A stretch of 29,199 nt of DNA from positions 1 to 29,199 of the forward strand of contig NZ_JALXPE010000048.1 in the NCBI RefSeq assembly GCF_025143365.1, in the 5' to 3' direction. Both the position numbers and the translations under genes were made by a program. Below are positions 1 to 6,294 of this stretch, in pieces (position 1 is the stretch's first letter; every line of letters starts with the position of its first letter). This stretch comes from Microbacterium sp. p3-SID336. Lineage in GTDB: Bacteria; Actinomycetota; Actinomycetes; Actinomycetales; Microbacteriaceae. A model generated the notes under the pieces. That model had not been told where the DNA came from, did no database searches, and was given only the letters and a program-made list of their open reading frames with translations.

Positions 1-751
1 GGTGCGGTTTGAACACGATGCGCGCCGGGGCCCACGCGGCCGCCCGGTCGACGAGCCGCTGCTGCAGTGCGAGCTCCTCCGCGGGCGTCACGAGTTCCAG
101 GGCGGACAGGTACTGCCCGAGCACGAGCACGGTGGACGGCCCGGACTCGACGCTCGGCTCCGGCTCGTCCGTCTCCCGCAGCGCCGCTGCGAAGGCCGCG
201 GCCGGCACGGGAACCGTCTGCGCCTGCGGGCCGCCCACGAGCGGTCGCACGCCGGGCACCACGTCGGCGTGCACGACCCTGGCGATGCGCGCGGTGACGG
301 TGTGCGGCAGCCGCACCCGCATCGGCGCGTACGTCATGAGGCCATCGCCGATGATCGTGAGGCGCGCGGTGGGGAAGAGCGCCAGGAGAGTGCGAGCCGG
401 CGCCACCTGCGGGCTCTGCACGCACAGCTCCAGGTCGTGCGGATCGAGGTCCCACGCCCGCGCCAGCAGCCGTCCGAGCACGGGGAGCTCGGACTCGCCC
501 GGCTCCCACCCGCTGGGGTGCAGCGGCCCCAGGACACGCTCGAGCGGTTCGATGCGGTCGAACCGCCGCCGAAGAGAGCGGAGGGCGGGGTCGTCGCCGA
601 TGCTCACCGTGGTCTCCGGAACCCGCGACGACGTGAACGGGACGAGCAGCCGCTCCGGCGCGGTGCCCGAGTACGCGAGCAGCCCGGCGTCGATGGCGGC
701 CGCTGCCGTCGCCAGTCCGTAGGCGCTGTGCAGCGCGAAGACCTGGGTCAT
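1..751 (-). CDS. Polysialyltransferase-family glycosyltransferase (partial, C-terminus off window)
   Basis: The reading frame is open from an ATG at 751 to the window edge, giving 250 codons without a stop; the C-terminus is missing. The start MTQVFALHSAYGLATAAAAI, the segment VLVLGQYLSALELV and the terminal FKPH resemble actinobacterial proteins annotated as alpha-2,8-polysialyltransferase family. These enzymes have a GT-B-like fold and extend or cap surface glycans from nucleotide sugars. The start overlaps the stop of the upstream GT2 gene as ATGA, so the two are almost certainly translationally coupled and work on one polysaccharide. The family name does not prove that sialic acid is the substrate; no sialic acid synthesis gene is visible. 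Family assignment is from memory of the motifs, without a search. Confidence 0.72.
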   Translation of the reverse strand, partial: MTQVFALHSAYGLATAAAAIDAGLLAYSGTAPERLLVPFTSSRVPETTVSIGDDPALRSLRRRFDRIEPLERVLGPLHPSGWEPGESELPVLGRLLARAWDLDPHDLELCVQSPQVAPARTLLALFPTARLTIIGDGLMTYAPMRVRLPHTVTARIARVVHADVVPGVRPLVGGPQAQTVPVPAAAFAAALRETDEPEPSVESGPSTVLVLGQYLSALELVTPAEELALQQRLVDRAAAWAPARIVFKPH

Positions 752-1728
752 GCCGCGTGCCCCGCCCGGCGCAGCGGACGCGCGAGCACCCGTCGCCGCG
801 GTCCGTCCAGCCGCGCGACCACCGCCGCGACCTCGGCGGGCGGCAGTGCGCGCAGCAGGTCGACGATGCGCGACCGCATGCGGAAGCGCACGTCCGGGGT
901 CATGCTCCGCGCCCGCACGAGGTGGTGGGCGCTGAGAGCGAGCGTCGTCCACACCGCTTTGGGGAGGAAGCGCTCGGCCTCACGGTCTTCCGCGACGAGC
1001 CGGACGACCTCGGTCAGGGCGGGCGCGAAGTCGAGCTGCCGCGCATCCCTGGTCTGCGTGAGAGACGTGGCCACGCCGCGGCGGTAGAGCAGCGCGGGGG
1101 CGTCGACCACGGCGAAAGACTCCGCGTGCAGGTGCAGGCGCCAGATCCACGGGCGGTCCTCGGCGGTGAAGAGTCCGTCCGGGAAGGCGGCGAGTCCGCG
1201 GTCGATCAGGCTGCGGTGCAGGATCCCGGCCCACGCGAACGGGTAGTCCACGAGGGTGGGCTCGTCGGCGGGCAGGATCGCCTCGCGAGGAGCGGAGACC
1301 TGTTCCCGCCACGGGTGCGGTGCGCGCACGAGGGCGCGCCTCCCGCCAGACACCGTGACATGGTCCGTGCGCAGGAAGTCGCAGCGCAGTTCCTTCAGGC
1401 GGGACACCAGCACCGCCAGCCGCTGCGGCTGCATCCAGTCGTCGCCGTCCACGAAGCAGAAGGCCTCGCCCTCCACCAGCGCGAGTCCCTGGTTGCGGGC
1501 GGTCGCCAGCCCCCTCGGCTCGGCGTTGCGCACGACCTCGGCATGCGGGAGGCGGCCGGCGTAGTGCGCCATGAGTGCTCCCGTGTCGTCGCGCGAACCG
1601 TCGTCGATCGCGACGAGTTTGAGCGCCGAGGGATCGTCGAACTGACGGGTCAGCGTCTCGAGCGTGGTCCCGACGGTTGCTCCGGCGTCCTTCGCGGGAA
1701 GGATGACGGTGACGAGGGGCGTGCGCAC
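748..1728 (-). CDS. Family 2 glycosyltransferase
   Basis: This is a 326-residue GT-A glycosyltransferase. The N-terminus PLVTVILPAKDAG is followed by the nucleotide-binding IDDGSRDDT, the LATARNQGL helix, the DxD-type metal site FVDGDDW near residue 95, and a later AEDRPWIWRL segment that carries the likely acidic catalytic residue. There is no membrane segment, so it acts in the cytosol. I chose the GTG at 1728 because it directly precedes the conserved first strand and has GGGAG four bases upstream. The open frame continues to 1995, but that stretch encodes low-complexity sequence unlike the family. Its stop overlaps the next gene's start (ATGA). The role is probably assembly of a surface polysaccharide; the sugar donor cannot be read from sequence. 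Confidence 0.9.
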   Translation of the reverse strand: MRTPLVTVILPAKDAGATVGTTLETLTRQFDDPSALKLVAIDDGSRDDTGALMAHYAGRLPHAEVVRNAEPRGLATARNQGLALVEGEAFCFVDGDDWMQPQRLAVLVSRLKELRCDFLRTDHVTVSGGRRALVRAPHPWREQVSAPREAILPADEPTLVDYPFAWAGILHRSLIDRGLAAFPDGLFTAEDRPWIWRLHLHAESFAVVDAPALLYRRGVATSLTQTRDARQLDFAPALTEVVRLVAEDREAERFLPKAVWTTLALSAHHLVRARSMTPDVRFRMRSRIVDLLRALPPAEVAAVVARLDGPRRRVLARPLRRAGHAA

Positions 1729-1760
1729 GGGACTCCCGAGGTGGACGGCGTCCGCGCATC

Positions 1761-1827
1761 GTGACACCTCCGTGTGACCGACGGACGACCTCGCGGTGAA
1801 CGGCCGGTGACTCGGCGGGCTGTGAAC
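1761..1827 (-). promoter_or_regulatory. Cluster of GTGA(C/A) motifs upstream of the GT2 operon
   Basis: GTGA occurs at 1761, 1774, 1796, 1807 and 1822 (plus strand), which reads TCAC on the strand of the glycosyltransferase operon. 1774, 1796 and 1807 lie in register at 11-bp multiples. On the minus strand the units read GTTCAC or GTCAC. Direct repeats with 11-bp period are typical of OmpR/PhoP-type winged-helix regulators; the Streptomyces PHO box is built on GTTCACC units. This is a candidate operator, not a proven one. Confidence 0.35.
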
Positions 1828-1864
1828 GCTGAGGTGTGGCCCGCACCCGAACGGACCACACCCC

Positions 1865-1897
1865 CAGTGCGTTGCACTGCCGGGTGCGAACACCCGG
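1865..1897. repeat. Two abutting perfect inverted repeats
   Basis: CAGTGC at 1865-1870 pairs with GCACTG at 1874-1879 (3-nt loop). Immediately next, CCGGGTG at 1880-1886 pairs with CACCCGG at 1891-1897 (4-nt CGAA loop). They lie in the gap between divergent genes. In the minus-strand transcript they would sit in the 5' leader of the GT2 operon; alternatively they are operators. No T-tract follows, so a standard intrinsic terminator is unlikely. Confidence 0.45.
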
Positions 1898-2008
1898 GAA
1901 ACCGACACCGTGCGGTGACGGCACCCCGTGGTTTTACTGGCCCCCACCAGCGGACCACGGGATTGCGTCGAGGGCGACTCCATGAAGATCAACACTCAAC
2001 ACGTAACA

Positions 2009-2020
2009 TGATACATATCA
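2009..2020. promoter_or_regulatory. AT-rich patch with TGATA-CA-TATCA inverted repeat
   Basis: The 1729-2097 gap (369 bp) holds no convincing gene. Around 1990-2040 it becomes unusually AT-rich for this window and contains TGATA at 2009-2013 and TATCA at 2016-2020. Such a patch is where the promoters of the two divergent units would be expected. I cannot assign a specific -35/-10 pair with confidence. Confidence 0.35.
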
Positions 2021-2097
2021 ATTCGACTGATGCCGAATCGACGCGAGGGGCGGGTCCGGGATTCGCCAGGTATTCCGGGATCCGCGACGATGGAGCC

Positions 2098-3027
2098 ATG
2101 CTCTGGCCTTTCGGAACCGTGTGGCGCCCGGTGCGGCGACGCCGCCGTGGGACCGGCGTGGAGCTGCGCTGGCTGACGGCGCGCTCCTGGACACAGCGCT
2201 GGTATCCCCAGGGCGTCGACGTCGGCGAGCTGCGCGGACGGCGTTCGCTCGTCGTCAGCTGGTTCCGACAGGATCGTTCCGGCCGCCACCTCGCCTCCCG
2301 CATCACCGTCGTCGACCTGGAGCGATCACGCCACCTGGACGTGATGCTCGCGACGGAGGGGACGGACGGGCGCCTCGAGCCCGCACGCATCCACGCCGGC
2401 GGACTCGCCTGGTTCGGCGACCGGCTGTTCGCGGCGGCGACGCGCGAGGGCATCTGGGAGTTCGACCTCGCCCGCCTGCGTCGCGTGCGCGGCACCGAGG
2501 CGCACCGGCTCGCGGGAAGCCGCAGACGCGGCGGGCGCGCCACGGTGCTGGTCGCCGTGCGCACCCGGCAGCACCCCGTGGCGCTCCGGTGCTCCTTCCT
2601 CGGGCGGGTCTTCGCAGCGGACGGGACCTCGCTGCCGCGCGTGCTGATCGGCGAGTACCGGAGCGACGAGAGCGGTGTCGTGGCGGAGTTCACCGTGCCG
2701 ACGGAGCCGGACGGCGAATTCCGCGAGGAGCGGCGCTTCGTGCCCGGGATCCGCCACATGCAGGGCGCCGTGCGCTGGGGCGCGCAGCACTTCGTGTCCC
2801 AGTCGAACCTGCTGCGACCGGGCACGCTGTGGGCCGGTGAGCCCGAGGGCATGCGGCGCGACCGGGTGCCGCTGCCGATCGGCTGCGAGGATCTGGCGCT
2901 CGACGCCGAGGCGCAGGCGCTGTGGACGCTCGGCGAGCATCCGTGGCGTCGCGTCGTCCGCGCCGTTCCCTTCTCCGCTCTGGGCCTGCCGACGGCGCCG
3001 GGCGGAGGGTCAGGTCCGCGAACGTAG
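2098..3027 (+). CDS. Propeller-like protein of unknown function, cytosolic paralogue of the 18663 lipoprotein
   Basis: The product is 309 residues if it starts at ATG 2098. That start is favoured by GACGAT six bases upstream (leaderless-type -10 spacing) and by the first aligned blocks; the frame is open back to 1774 but that part is not protein-like. No signal peptide or membrane helix is visible. In order it shows YPQGVDV, SLVVSWF, SRITVVDL, HAGGLAW, LIGEYRSDE, HMQGAVRW, SQSNLL, CEDLALD and a final EHPWRRVVRAVP. The same blocks recur in the same order in the lipoprotein at 18663. I recall secreted Streptomyces proteins of this type. The WD/YncE-like propeller fold is an inference, and no function is known. 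It lies beside the polysaccharide glycosyltransferases but is divergently transcribed. Confidence 0.7.
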   Translation: MLWPFGTVWRPVRRRRRGTGVELRWLTARSWTQRWYPQGVDVGELRGRRSLVVSWFRQDRSGRHLASRITVVDLERSRHLDVMLATEGTDGRLEPARIHAGGLAWFGDRLFAAATREGIWEFDLARLRRVRGTEAHRLAGSRRRGGRATVLVAVRTRQHPVALRCSFLGRVFAADGTSLPRVLIGEYRSDESGVVAEFTVPTEPDGEFREERRFVPGIRHMQGAVRWGAQHFVSQSNLLRPGTLWAGEPEGMRRDRVPLPIGCEDLALDAEAQALWTLGEHPWRRVVRAVPFSALGLPTAPGGGSGPRT

Positions 3028-3030
3028 ACT
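3025..3030 (+). promoter_or_regulatory. Leaderless -10 element TAGACT for the DUF4229 gene
   Basis: TAGACT is followed by exactly six bases and the GTG start at 3037. This is the TAnnnT-N6-start layout of leaderless actinobacterial transcripts. It lies just before and over the end of the upstream gene, so the DUF4229 gene has its own promoter. Confidence 0.65.
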
Positions 3031-3036
3031 GAGAGG

Positions 3037-3411
3037 GTGAAGAAGCCCGCCCCACTCCTGGTCTACACCGTGCTGCGCCTGCTGGCCTTCCTCGTCCCGC
3101 TGGCGATCCTGTGGTTCTTCTTCCCGATCTTCCGCGAGTTCTGGTGGCTGGCGGCGATCTTCGCGGCCCTCATCGGCGCGAGCATCTCGATGCTGTTCCT
3201 GCGGGCTCCGCTGTCCGACGCCTCGGCGCGCCTGCACGAGCGCCGCCAGGGACGCGTCTCCGGTCAGCAGGCCGACGCGAACGCCGAGGACGAGGCCATC
3301 GACGGCACCGCACCCGTCACCGGCACGACATCCGCCACCGGCACGACGCCCGTCACCGGCACGACGCCCGTCACCGGCACGACGCCCGTCGACGGCCGCC
3401 GCGAGGACTGA
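3037..3411 (+). CDS. DUF4229 membrane protein
   Basis: This 124-residue protein has two transmembrane helices near residues 8-28 and 33-54, divided by FFPIFREFWW. A short charged segment (RLHERRQGR) follows, then an acidic tail. The N-terminal half matches the actinobacterial DUF4229 family, which I recall commonly sitting next to menA, as here, where menA is convergent 28 bp downstream. Its function is unknown; a link to menaquinone or the membrane is only inferred from neighbours. The GTG start is placed by the leaderless -10 six bases upstream. The C-terminus is unusual: it is built from a tandem 18-bp repeat encoding TTPVTG units. Confidence 0.88.
   Translation: MKKPAPLLVYTVLRLLAFLVPLAILWFFFPIFREFWWLAAIFAALIGASISMLFLRAPLSDASARLHERRQGRVSGQQADANAEDEAIDGTAPVTGTTSATGTTPVTGTTPVTGTTPVDGRRED
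3313..3396 (+). repeat. 18-bp tandem repeat coding for TTPVTG units
   Basis: Four 18-bp units start at 3313, 3331, 3349 and 3367, with a 12-bp partial at 3385. Units 3 and 4 are identical, and unit 2 differs by a few bases (SATGTT). The period is a multiple of three, so copy-number change keeps frame and only lengthens the Thr/Pro/Gly tail of the DUF4229 protein. Confidence 0.9.
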
Positions 3412-3439
3412 CTCCGCTCCGGTCGACTTTCCGTCCGGC

Positions 3440-4408
3440 TCAGCCGACGAAGGCCCAGAACAGGGCGCCCGCGTAGAGCAGCGAGGTGAGCGAGGTGAGC
3501 GCGAGCGCGATCACCAGTTCCTTCGGCTGGCGGTAGGTCCACACGATCAGCACGGCGGGGAGCCCGGCCAGCAGCGCGAGCAGCGAGATCCAGGCGATCG
3601 GGAACAGCAGCGCGAGGAACACCGCGATGCCGAACGGCGCCAGCACGAAGAGCGTGAAGAGCACCTGCGTCGCGCGTCGGCCGATCAGCACGGTGAGCGT
3701 CCGCTTGCCGACCTCTCTGTCCTGGTCGATGTCCCGCAGGTTGTTGGCGAGCAGCACGGCGCACGCGAACAGCCCCGCCGCGATCGCCCCCAGCCACGCC
3801 TGCTGCGGCAGCTGGAAGACCTGCACCCACGTGGTGCCGAGCGTGGCCACGAGGCCGAAGAACACGAAGACGAAGACCTCACCCAGCCCGTAGTACCCGT
3901 ACGGGCGCTTGCCCCCCGTGTAGAACCAGGCCGCGACGATGCAGGCGGCCCCGACGGCCAGCATCCACCACTGCTCCGTGCGCACGACGATCGCGATGCC
4001 GACGGCGGCGGCGAGCGCGAAGAACACCAGCCCGACGATGAGGACCGTCCTCGGCTTCACCCGCCCAGAGGCCGTGAGCCGGGCCGGACCGACCCGATGG
4101 GCGTCGGTGCCGCGGATGCCGTCGCTGTAGTCGTTCGTGAAGTTCACGCCGATCTGCAGCAGGACGGCGACGGCGAGGCAGGCGAGCGCGATGACCCAGT
4201 GGAACTCGGGCCCGGTGCTGCGGGCGGCTCCCGTGCCGATCACGACGGGGGCGACGGCCAGCGGAAGGGTGCGCAGCCGGGCCGCTCCGATCCAGTCGCC
4301 GACGGTGACGGGCCCCGCCTCGATCACCGGCCGCTTCGCCGGATTCCCGCTGGTGTGCGGTCGGGTGCGGGTGCTGCTCTTCTTCTTGCGCTGGGAGGAT
4401 GCTGCCAC
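3440..4408 (-). CDS. menA: 1,4-dihydroxy-2-naphthoate polyprenyltransferase
   Basis: The 322-residue integral membrane UbiA-superfamily enzyme prenylates 1,4-dihydroxy-2-naphthoate to make demethylmenaquinone. Both Asp-rich prenyl-diphosphate/Mg sites are visible: NFTNDYSDGIRGTD early and NNLRDIDQDREVGKRTL midway. About eight or nine hydrophobic helices follow the family layout, starting at RLRTLPLAVAPVVIGTG. A basic N-terminal tail (SSQRKKKSSTR) precedes the domain. I chose the GTG at 4408 because TAGGAT lies seven bases upstream, a leaderless promoter; the open frame to 4612 is a shadow extension. The gene converges on DUF4229. The other men genes are not in the window. Confidence 0.93.
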   Translation of the reverse strand: MAASSQRKKKSSTRTRPHTSGNPAKRPVIEAGPVTVGDWIGAARLRTLPLAVAPVVIGTGAARSTGPEFHWVIALACLAVAVLLQIGVNFTNDYSDGIRGTDAHRVGPARLTASGRVKPRTVLIVGLVFFALAAAVGIAIVVRTEQWWMLAVGAACIVAAWFYTGGKRPYGYYGLGEVFVFVFFGLVATLGTTWVQVFQLPQQAWLGAIAAGLFACAVLLANNLRDIDQDREVGKRTLTVLIGRRATQVLFTLFVLAPFGIAVFLALLFPIAWISLLALLAGLPAVLIVWTYRQPKELVIALALTSLTSLLYAGALFWAFVG

Positions 4409-4415
4409 CCACGGA

Positions 4416-4421
4416 ATCCTA
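4416..4421 (-). promoter_or_regulatory. Leaderless -10 element TAGGAT for menA
   Basis: On the minus strand TAGGAT is followed by seven bases and GTG at 4408. No purine-rich Shine-Dalgarno sequence fits the start, which supports leaderless transcription. The element lies in the 35-bp gap to the DUF4287 gene, so menA need not be read with that operon. Confidence 0.6.
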
Positions 4422-4443
4422 GTGTGCGCGGCGATGCGGCCGA

Positions 4444-4734
4444 TCAGGCGTTCGGGTTGCTGTCCTTGCCGTCGAGCCAGAGCGTGTCGGAGGCGTCGCC
4501 GTGTGAGCCGGTCTTGCCGACGTGCGCGGAGCTGATCTTCGGCCCCTTGAGGATCACGTGCACCATGGCCTGCGCGTGGCCGTGGCCGAGTCCGTACTCC
4601 TCTTTCAGCCAATCCCGCACCACGGAGGCCTTGGTCGTCTCATCGAAGCCCTTCTCACGGGCGAGCTCGATGAACTGTCGGGGCGTGAGCCCGGTCTGGG
4701 TCTCGACCTTGTCGAGATAGGCCTGGAACGACAT
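4444..4734 (-). CDS. DUF4287 small protein
   Basis: This 96-residue soluble protein starts MSFQAYLDKVETQTGLTPRQ and contains FIELAREKGF, VVRDWLKEEYGLGHGHAQAM and VHVILKGP, the layout of DUF4287. The family is small, helical and of unknown function, often next to SRPBCC or DUF5655 genes. The ATG at 4734 has AAGGAG seven bases upstream, a good ribosome site. It begins 13 bp after the cupin stop on the same strand, so the two form an operon. The Ser/Asp-rich C-terminal tail (GDASDTLWLDGKDSNPNA) is likely disordered. No function can be assigned. Confidence 0.85.
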   Translation of the reverse strand: MSFQAYLDKVETQTGLTPRQFIELAREKGFDETTKASVVRDWLKEEYGLGHGHAQAMVHVILKGPKISSAHVGKTGSHGDASDTLWLDGKDSNPNA

Positions 4735-4747
4735 GGGTTCTCCTTGG

Positions 4748-5110
4748 TCAGTCCTCGTCGAGGAACGTCTGGATGATGGTGTCGGAGGCGTGGATGCAGA
4801 GGATGCGCAGCAGCCCCTCCCCCGTGTTGGTGAAGGCGTGGGGCGTGAAAGCCGGGGCCGTGGCGGTGTCTCCCGCGCCGGCCGGGAACGTCTCGTCGCC
4901 GATGACGATGCGTACGCTGCCCTCCAGCACGACCCAGGTCTCAGAGTAGGGGTGCCAGTGCAATCCCGGCCCTTCCCCCGGCTGGTTCTCGACGAAGAAG
5001 TAGGAGATCGCGGCACCGTGGTCGGCACCGACGAAGCGACGGGTGCGCCCGGCGCCGATGCGGAGCGCGGCGCCTGCGACGACGGCCGGAATCGGAGTCT
5101 CTGTGGTCAT
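4748..5110 (-). CDS. Cupin domain protein
   Basis: This 120-residue single-domain cupin carries motif 1 as HWHPYSETWVVLEG (two His and a Glu for metal) and motif 2 with PAGAGDTATAPAFTPHAF (the third His). Such proteins bind a metal and act as small oxygenases, isomerases or ligand sensors; the substrate cannot be read from sequence. ATG 5110 matches the family start and has GAGACT six bases upstream. The frame is open to 6136, but that is the shadow of the divergent regulator. It heads a two-gene operon with DUF4287 and is transcribed away from the ArsR-type gene, which probably controls it. Confidence 0.85.
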   Translation of the reverse strand: MTTETPIPAVVAGAALRIGAGRTRRFVGADHGAAISYFFVENQPGEGPGLHWHPYSETWVVLEGSVRIVIGDETFPAGAGDTATAPAFTPHAFTNTGEGLLRILCIHASDTIIQTFLDED

Positions 5111-5116
5111 GGCACC

Positions 5117-5122
5117 AGTCTC
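5117..5122 (-). promoter_or_regulatory. Putative -10 GAGACT for the cupin operon
   Basis: GAGACT lies six bases upstream of ATG 5110 on the minus strand. It keeps the A at position 2 and T at position 6 of the -10 consensus. It is 24 bp from the operator at 5146-5169, so one repressor bound there could affect both directions. Confidence 0.45.
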
Positions 5123-5143
5123 GACAGCGTCGCACCGAGCCTC

Positions 5144-5149
5144 TAGAGT
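5144..5149 (+). promoter_or_regulatory. Leaderless -10 element TAGAGT for the ArsR-type gene
   Basis: TAGAGT is followed by six bases and the GTG start at 5156. The inverted repeat at 5146-5169 overlaps it, so operator occupancy and RNA polymerase binding should exclude each other. Confidence 0.65.
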
Positions 5150-5169
5150 TTCGACGTGGATCGAAACTC
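5146..5169. promoter_or_regulatory. Perfect 9-6-9 inverted repeat, candidate ArsR-type operator
   Basis: GAGTTTCGA at 5146-5154 and TCGAAACTC at 5161-5169 are exact reverse complements around a 6-bp spacer that includes the GTG start codon. The repeat covers most of the -10 element, the expected transcription start and codons 1-5. Placement over its own promoter fits negative autoregulation by the encoded winged-helix protein. It may also act on the cupin operon. Confidence 0.7.
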
Positions 5170-6181
5170 CCTGCCGGTCGAGGGCGTCGAGCACCCGGAT
5201 CACCGAGTCGAATTCCATCTGAGCCCCGGCGACATCGAGGCCGTGCGGTTCGGGGTGTCCCCCGGACATGAGCTCGCGCACGCGGTGCGCGTGCTGCGTC
5301 GCCCGGCTGCCCACCCGCTGCAGTGGGGGTGGCTGCGAGCCGTGCGGGACCGCCTCCCCTCGGAGGCGTACGCGCTGCTGGCCACCGTGATCGGCGACGA
5401 CGGCTATCTCCCCGACTTCCTCACCACGACACCGCGGTGGGACCTCGCCCCGGCCGACGAGCTCGACGCGCTCCGGGCGACGCCGCTCGACCCCCTGCGC
5501 GTGGACCTGGGCAAGATGATCGTGCGTTCGCGCGGCACGCGTCAGCAGCGGCTCCTCGACATGCTGCAGCATCCCCGTCGCACCAGGGCGGCCGTCGCCG
5601 ATGCCTGGGCGGAAGTGTGGGAGGCCGCGCTCGCCCCCGTCTGGCCCCAGCTCGAGCGCCTGCTGCGCGCCGACATCGCGGTGCGTGCGCGGGCCATCGC
5701 CACGGGCGGCATCGCCGGCATGGCGGGGGACCTGCACCGCCAGGTGTCGTGGGGCGGAGGAGCCGTGCGGGTCGCGCTGCGCCGGCACAGCGAGCAGGTC
5801 GACTGCCGCGGCGGGGGCCTGGTCCTCGTGCCCTCGGTGATGTCGTCGTGGGGGTGCATGGTGCTCACGGAGCCGCCCGCGCAGCCCACCCTCTTCTACC
5901 CCGCTCGCGGCGTGACGGCGGGGTGGGCGCGGGATGCCACCGCGATCGCCGCAGCGCTCGGTGCCCTGCTGGGGCCGGTGCGCGCCGACATCCTCCTGCA
6001 CGCGGGAGCGGCACGCACGACCACGCAGGTCGCGCGGGACGCCGGCATCGCCGCCTCGACGGCATCGCATCATCTCACCGTGCTGCGCGAGGCCGGACTG
6101 ATCGCGAGCGAACGGCAGGGCGCGCGCATGCTCCATCTGCGCACACCGCTCGGCGAGGCCGTGGTCGGCGCCGTGCTCTGA
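5156..6181 (+). CDS. ArsR/SmtB-type transcriptional regulator with DUF5937-like N-terminal region
   Basis: This 341-residue DNA-binding regulator has a long N-terminal effector region of about 250 residues (opening VEFHLSPGDIEAVRFGVSPG) and a C-terminal winged helix with TTTQVARDAGIAASTASHHL as helix-turn-helix and GLIASERQGARMLHLRT as the wing. That layout matches actinobacterial ArsR-family proteins with DUF5937. The ligand is unknown, and no Cys-rich metal site is visible. The GTG start is fixed by the leaderless -10 at 5144 and lies within a perfect palindrome. It is divergent from the cupin/DUF4287 operon by 45 bp, so that operon is the likely target besides itself. Confidence 0.88.
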   Translation: MDRNSLPVEGVEHPDHRVEFHLSPGDIEAVRFGVSPGHELAHAVRVLRRPAAHPLQWGWLRAVRDRLPSEAYALLATVIGDDGYLPDFLTTTPRWDLAPADELDALRATPLDPLRVDLGKMIVRSRGTRQQRLLDMLQHPRRTRAAVADAWAEVWEAALAPVWPQLERLLRADIAVRARAIATGGIAGMAGDLHRQVSWGGGAVRVALRRHSEQVDCRGGGLVLVPSVMSSWGCMVLTEPPAQPTLFYPARGVTAGWARDATAIAAALGALLGPVRADILLHAGAARTTTQVARDAGIAASTASHHLTVLREAGLIASERQGARMLHLRTPLGEAVVGAVL

Positions 6182-6294
6182 GCCGCTGCTCCGCGCGAGT
6201 CATGGGTCCCCCGCGACGCGGCATCCCGCGCCTCAGCGCCGCGCCACTCCCGTGTCTCCGCGTCGCGCGCCTCGGCGCCGGTCCGTGCGAGGGG

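Noticed and set aside
1774..2097. Upstream extension of the propeller gene frame
   Set aside because: It runs through the hairpins and AT-rich promoter patch, and its translation is not protein-like.
5111..6136. Upstream extension of the cupin frame
   Set aside because: It is antisense to the ArsR-type gene; the cupin family starts at 5110.
6182..6294. Possible gene or RNA in the gap between the ArsR and PP2C genes
   Set aside because: 113 bp between convergent genes, with no ribosome site, long hairpin or tRNA-like fold that I could see.
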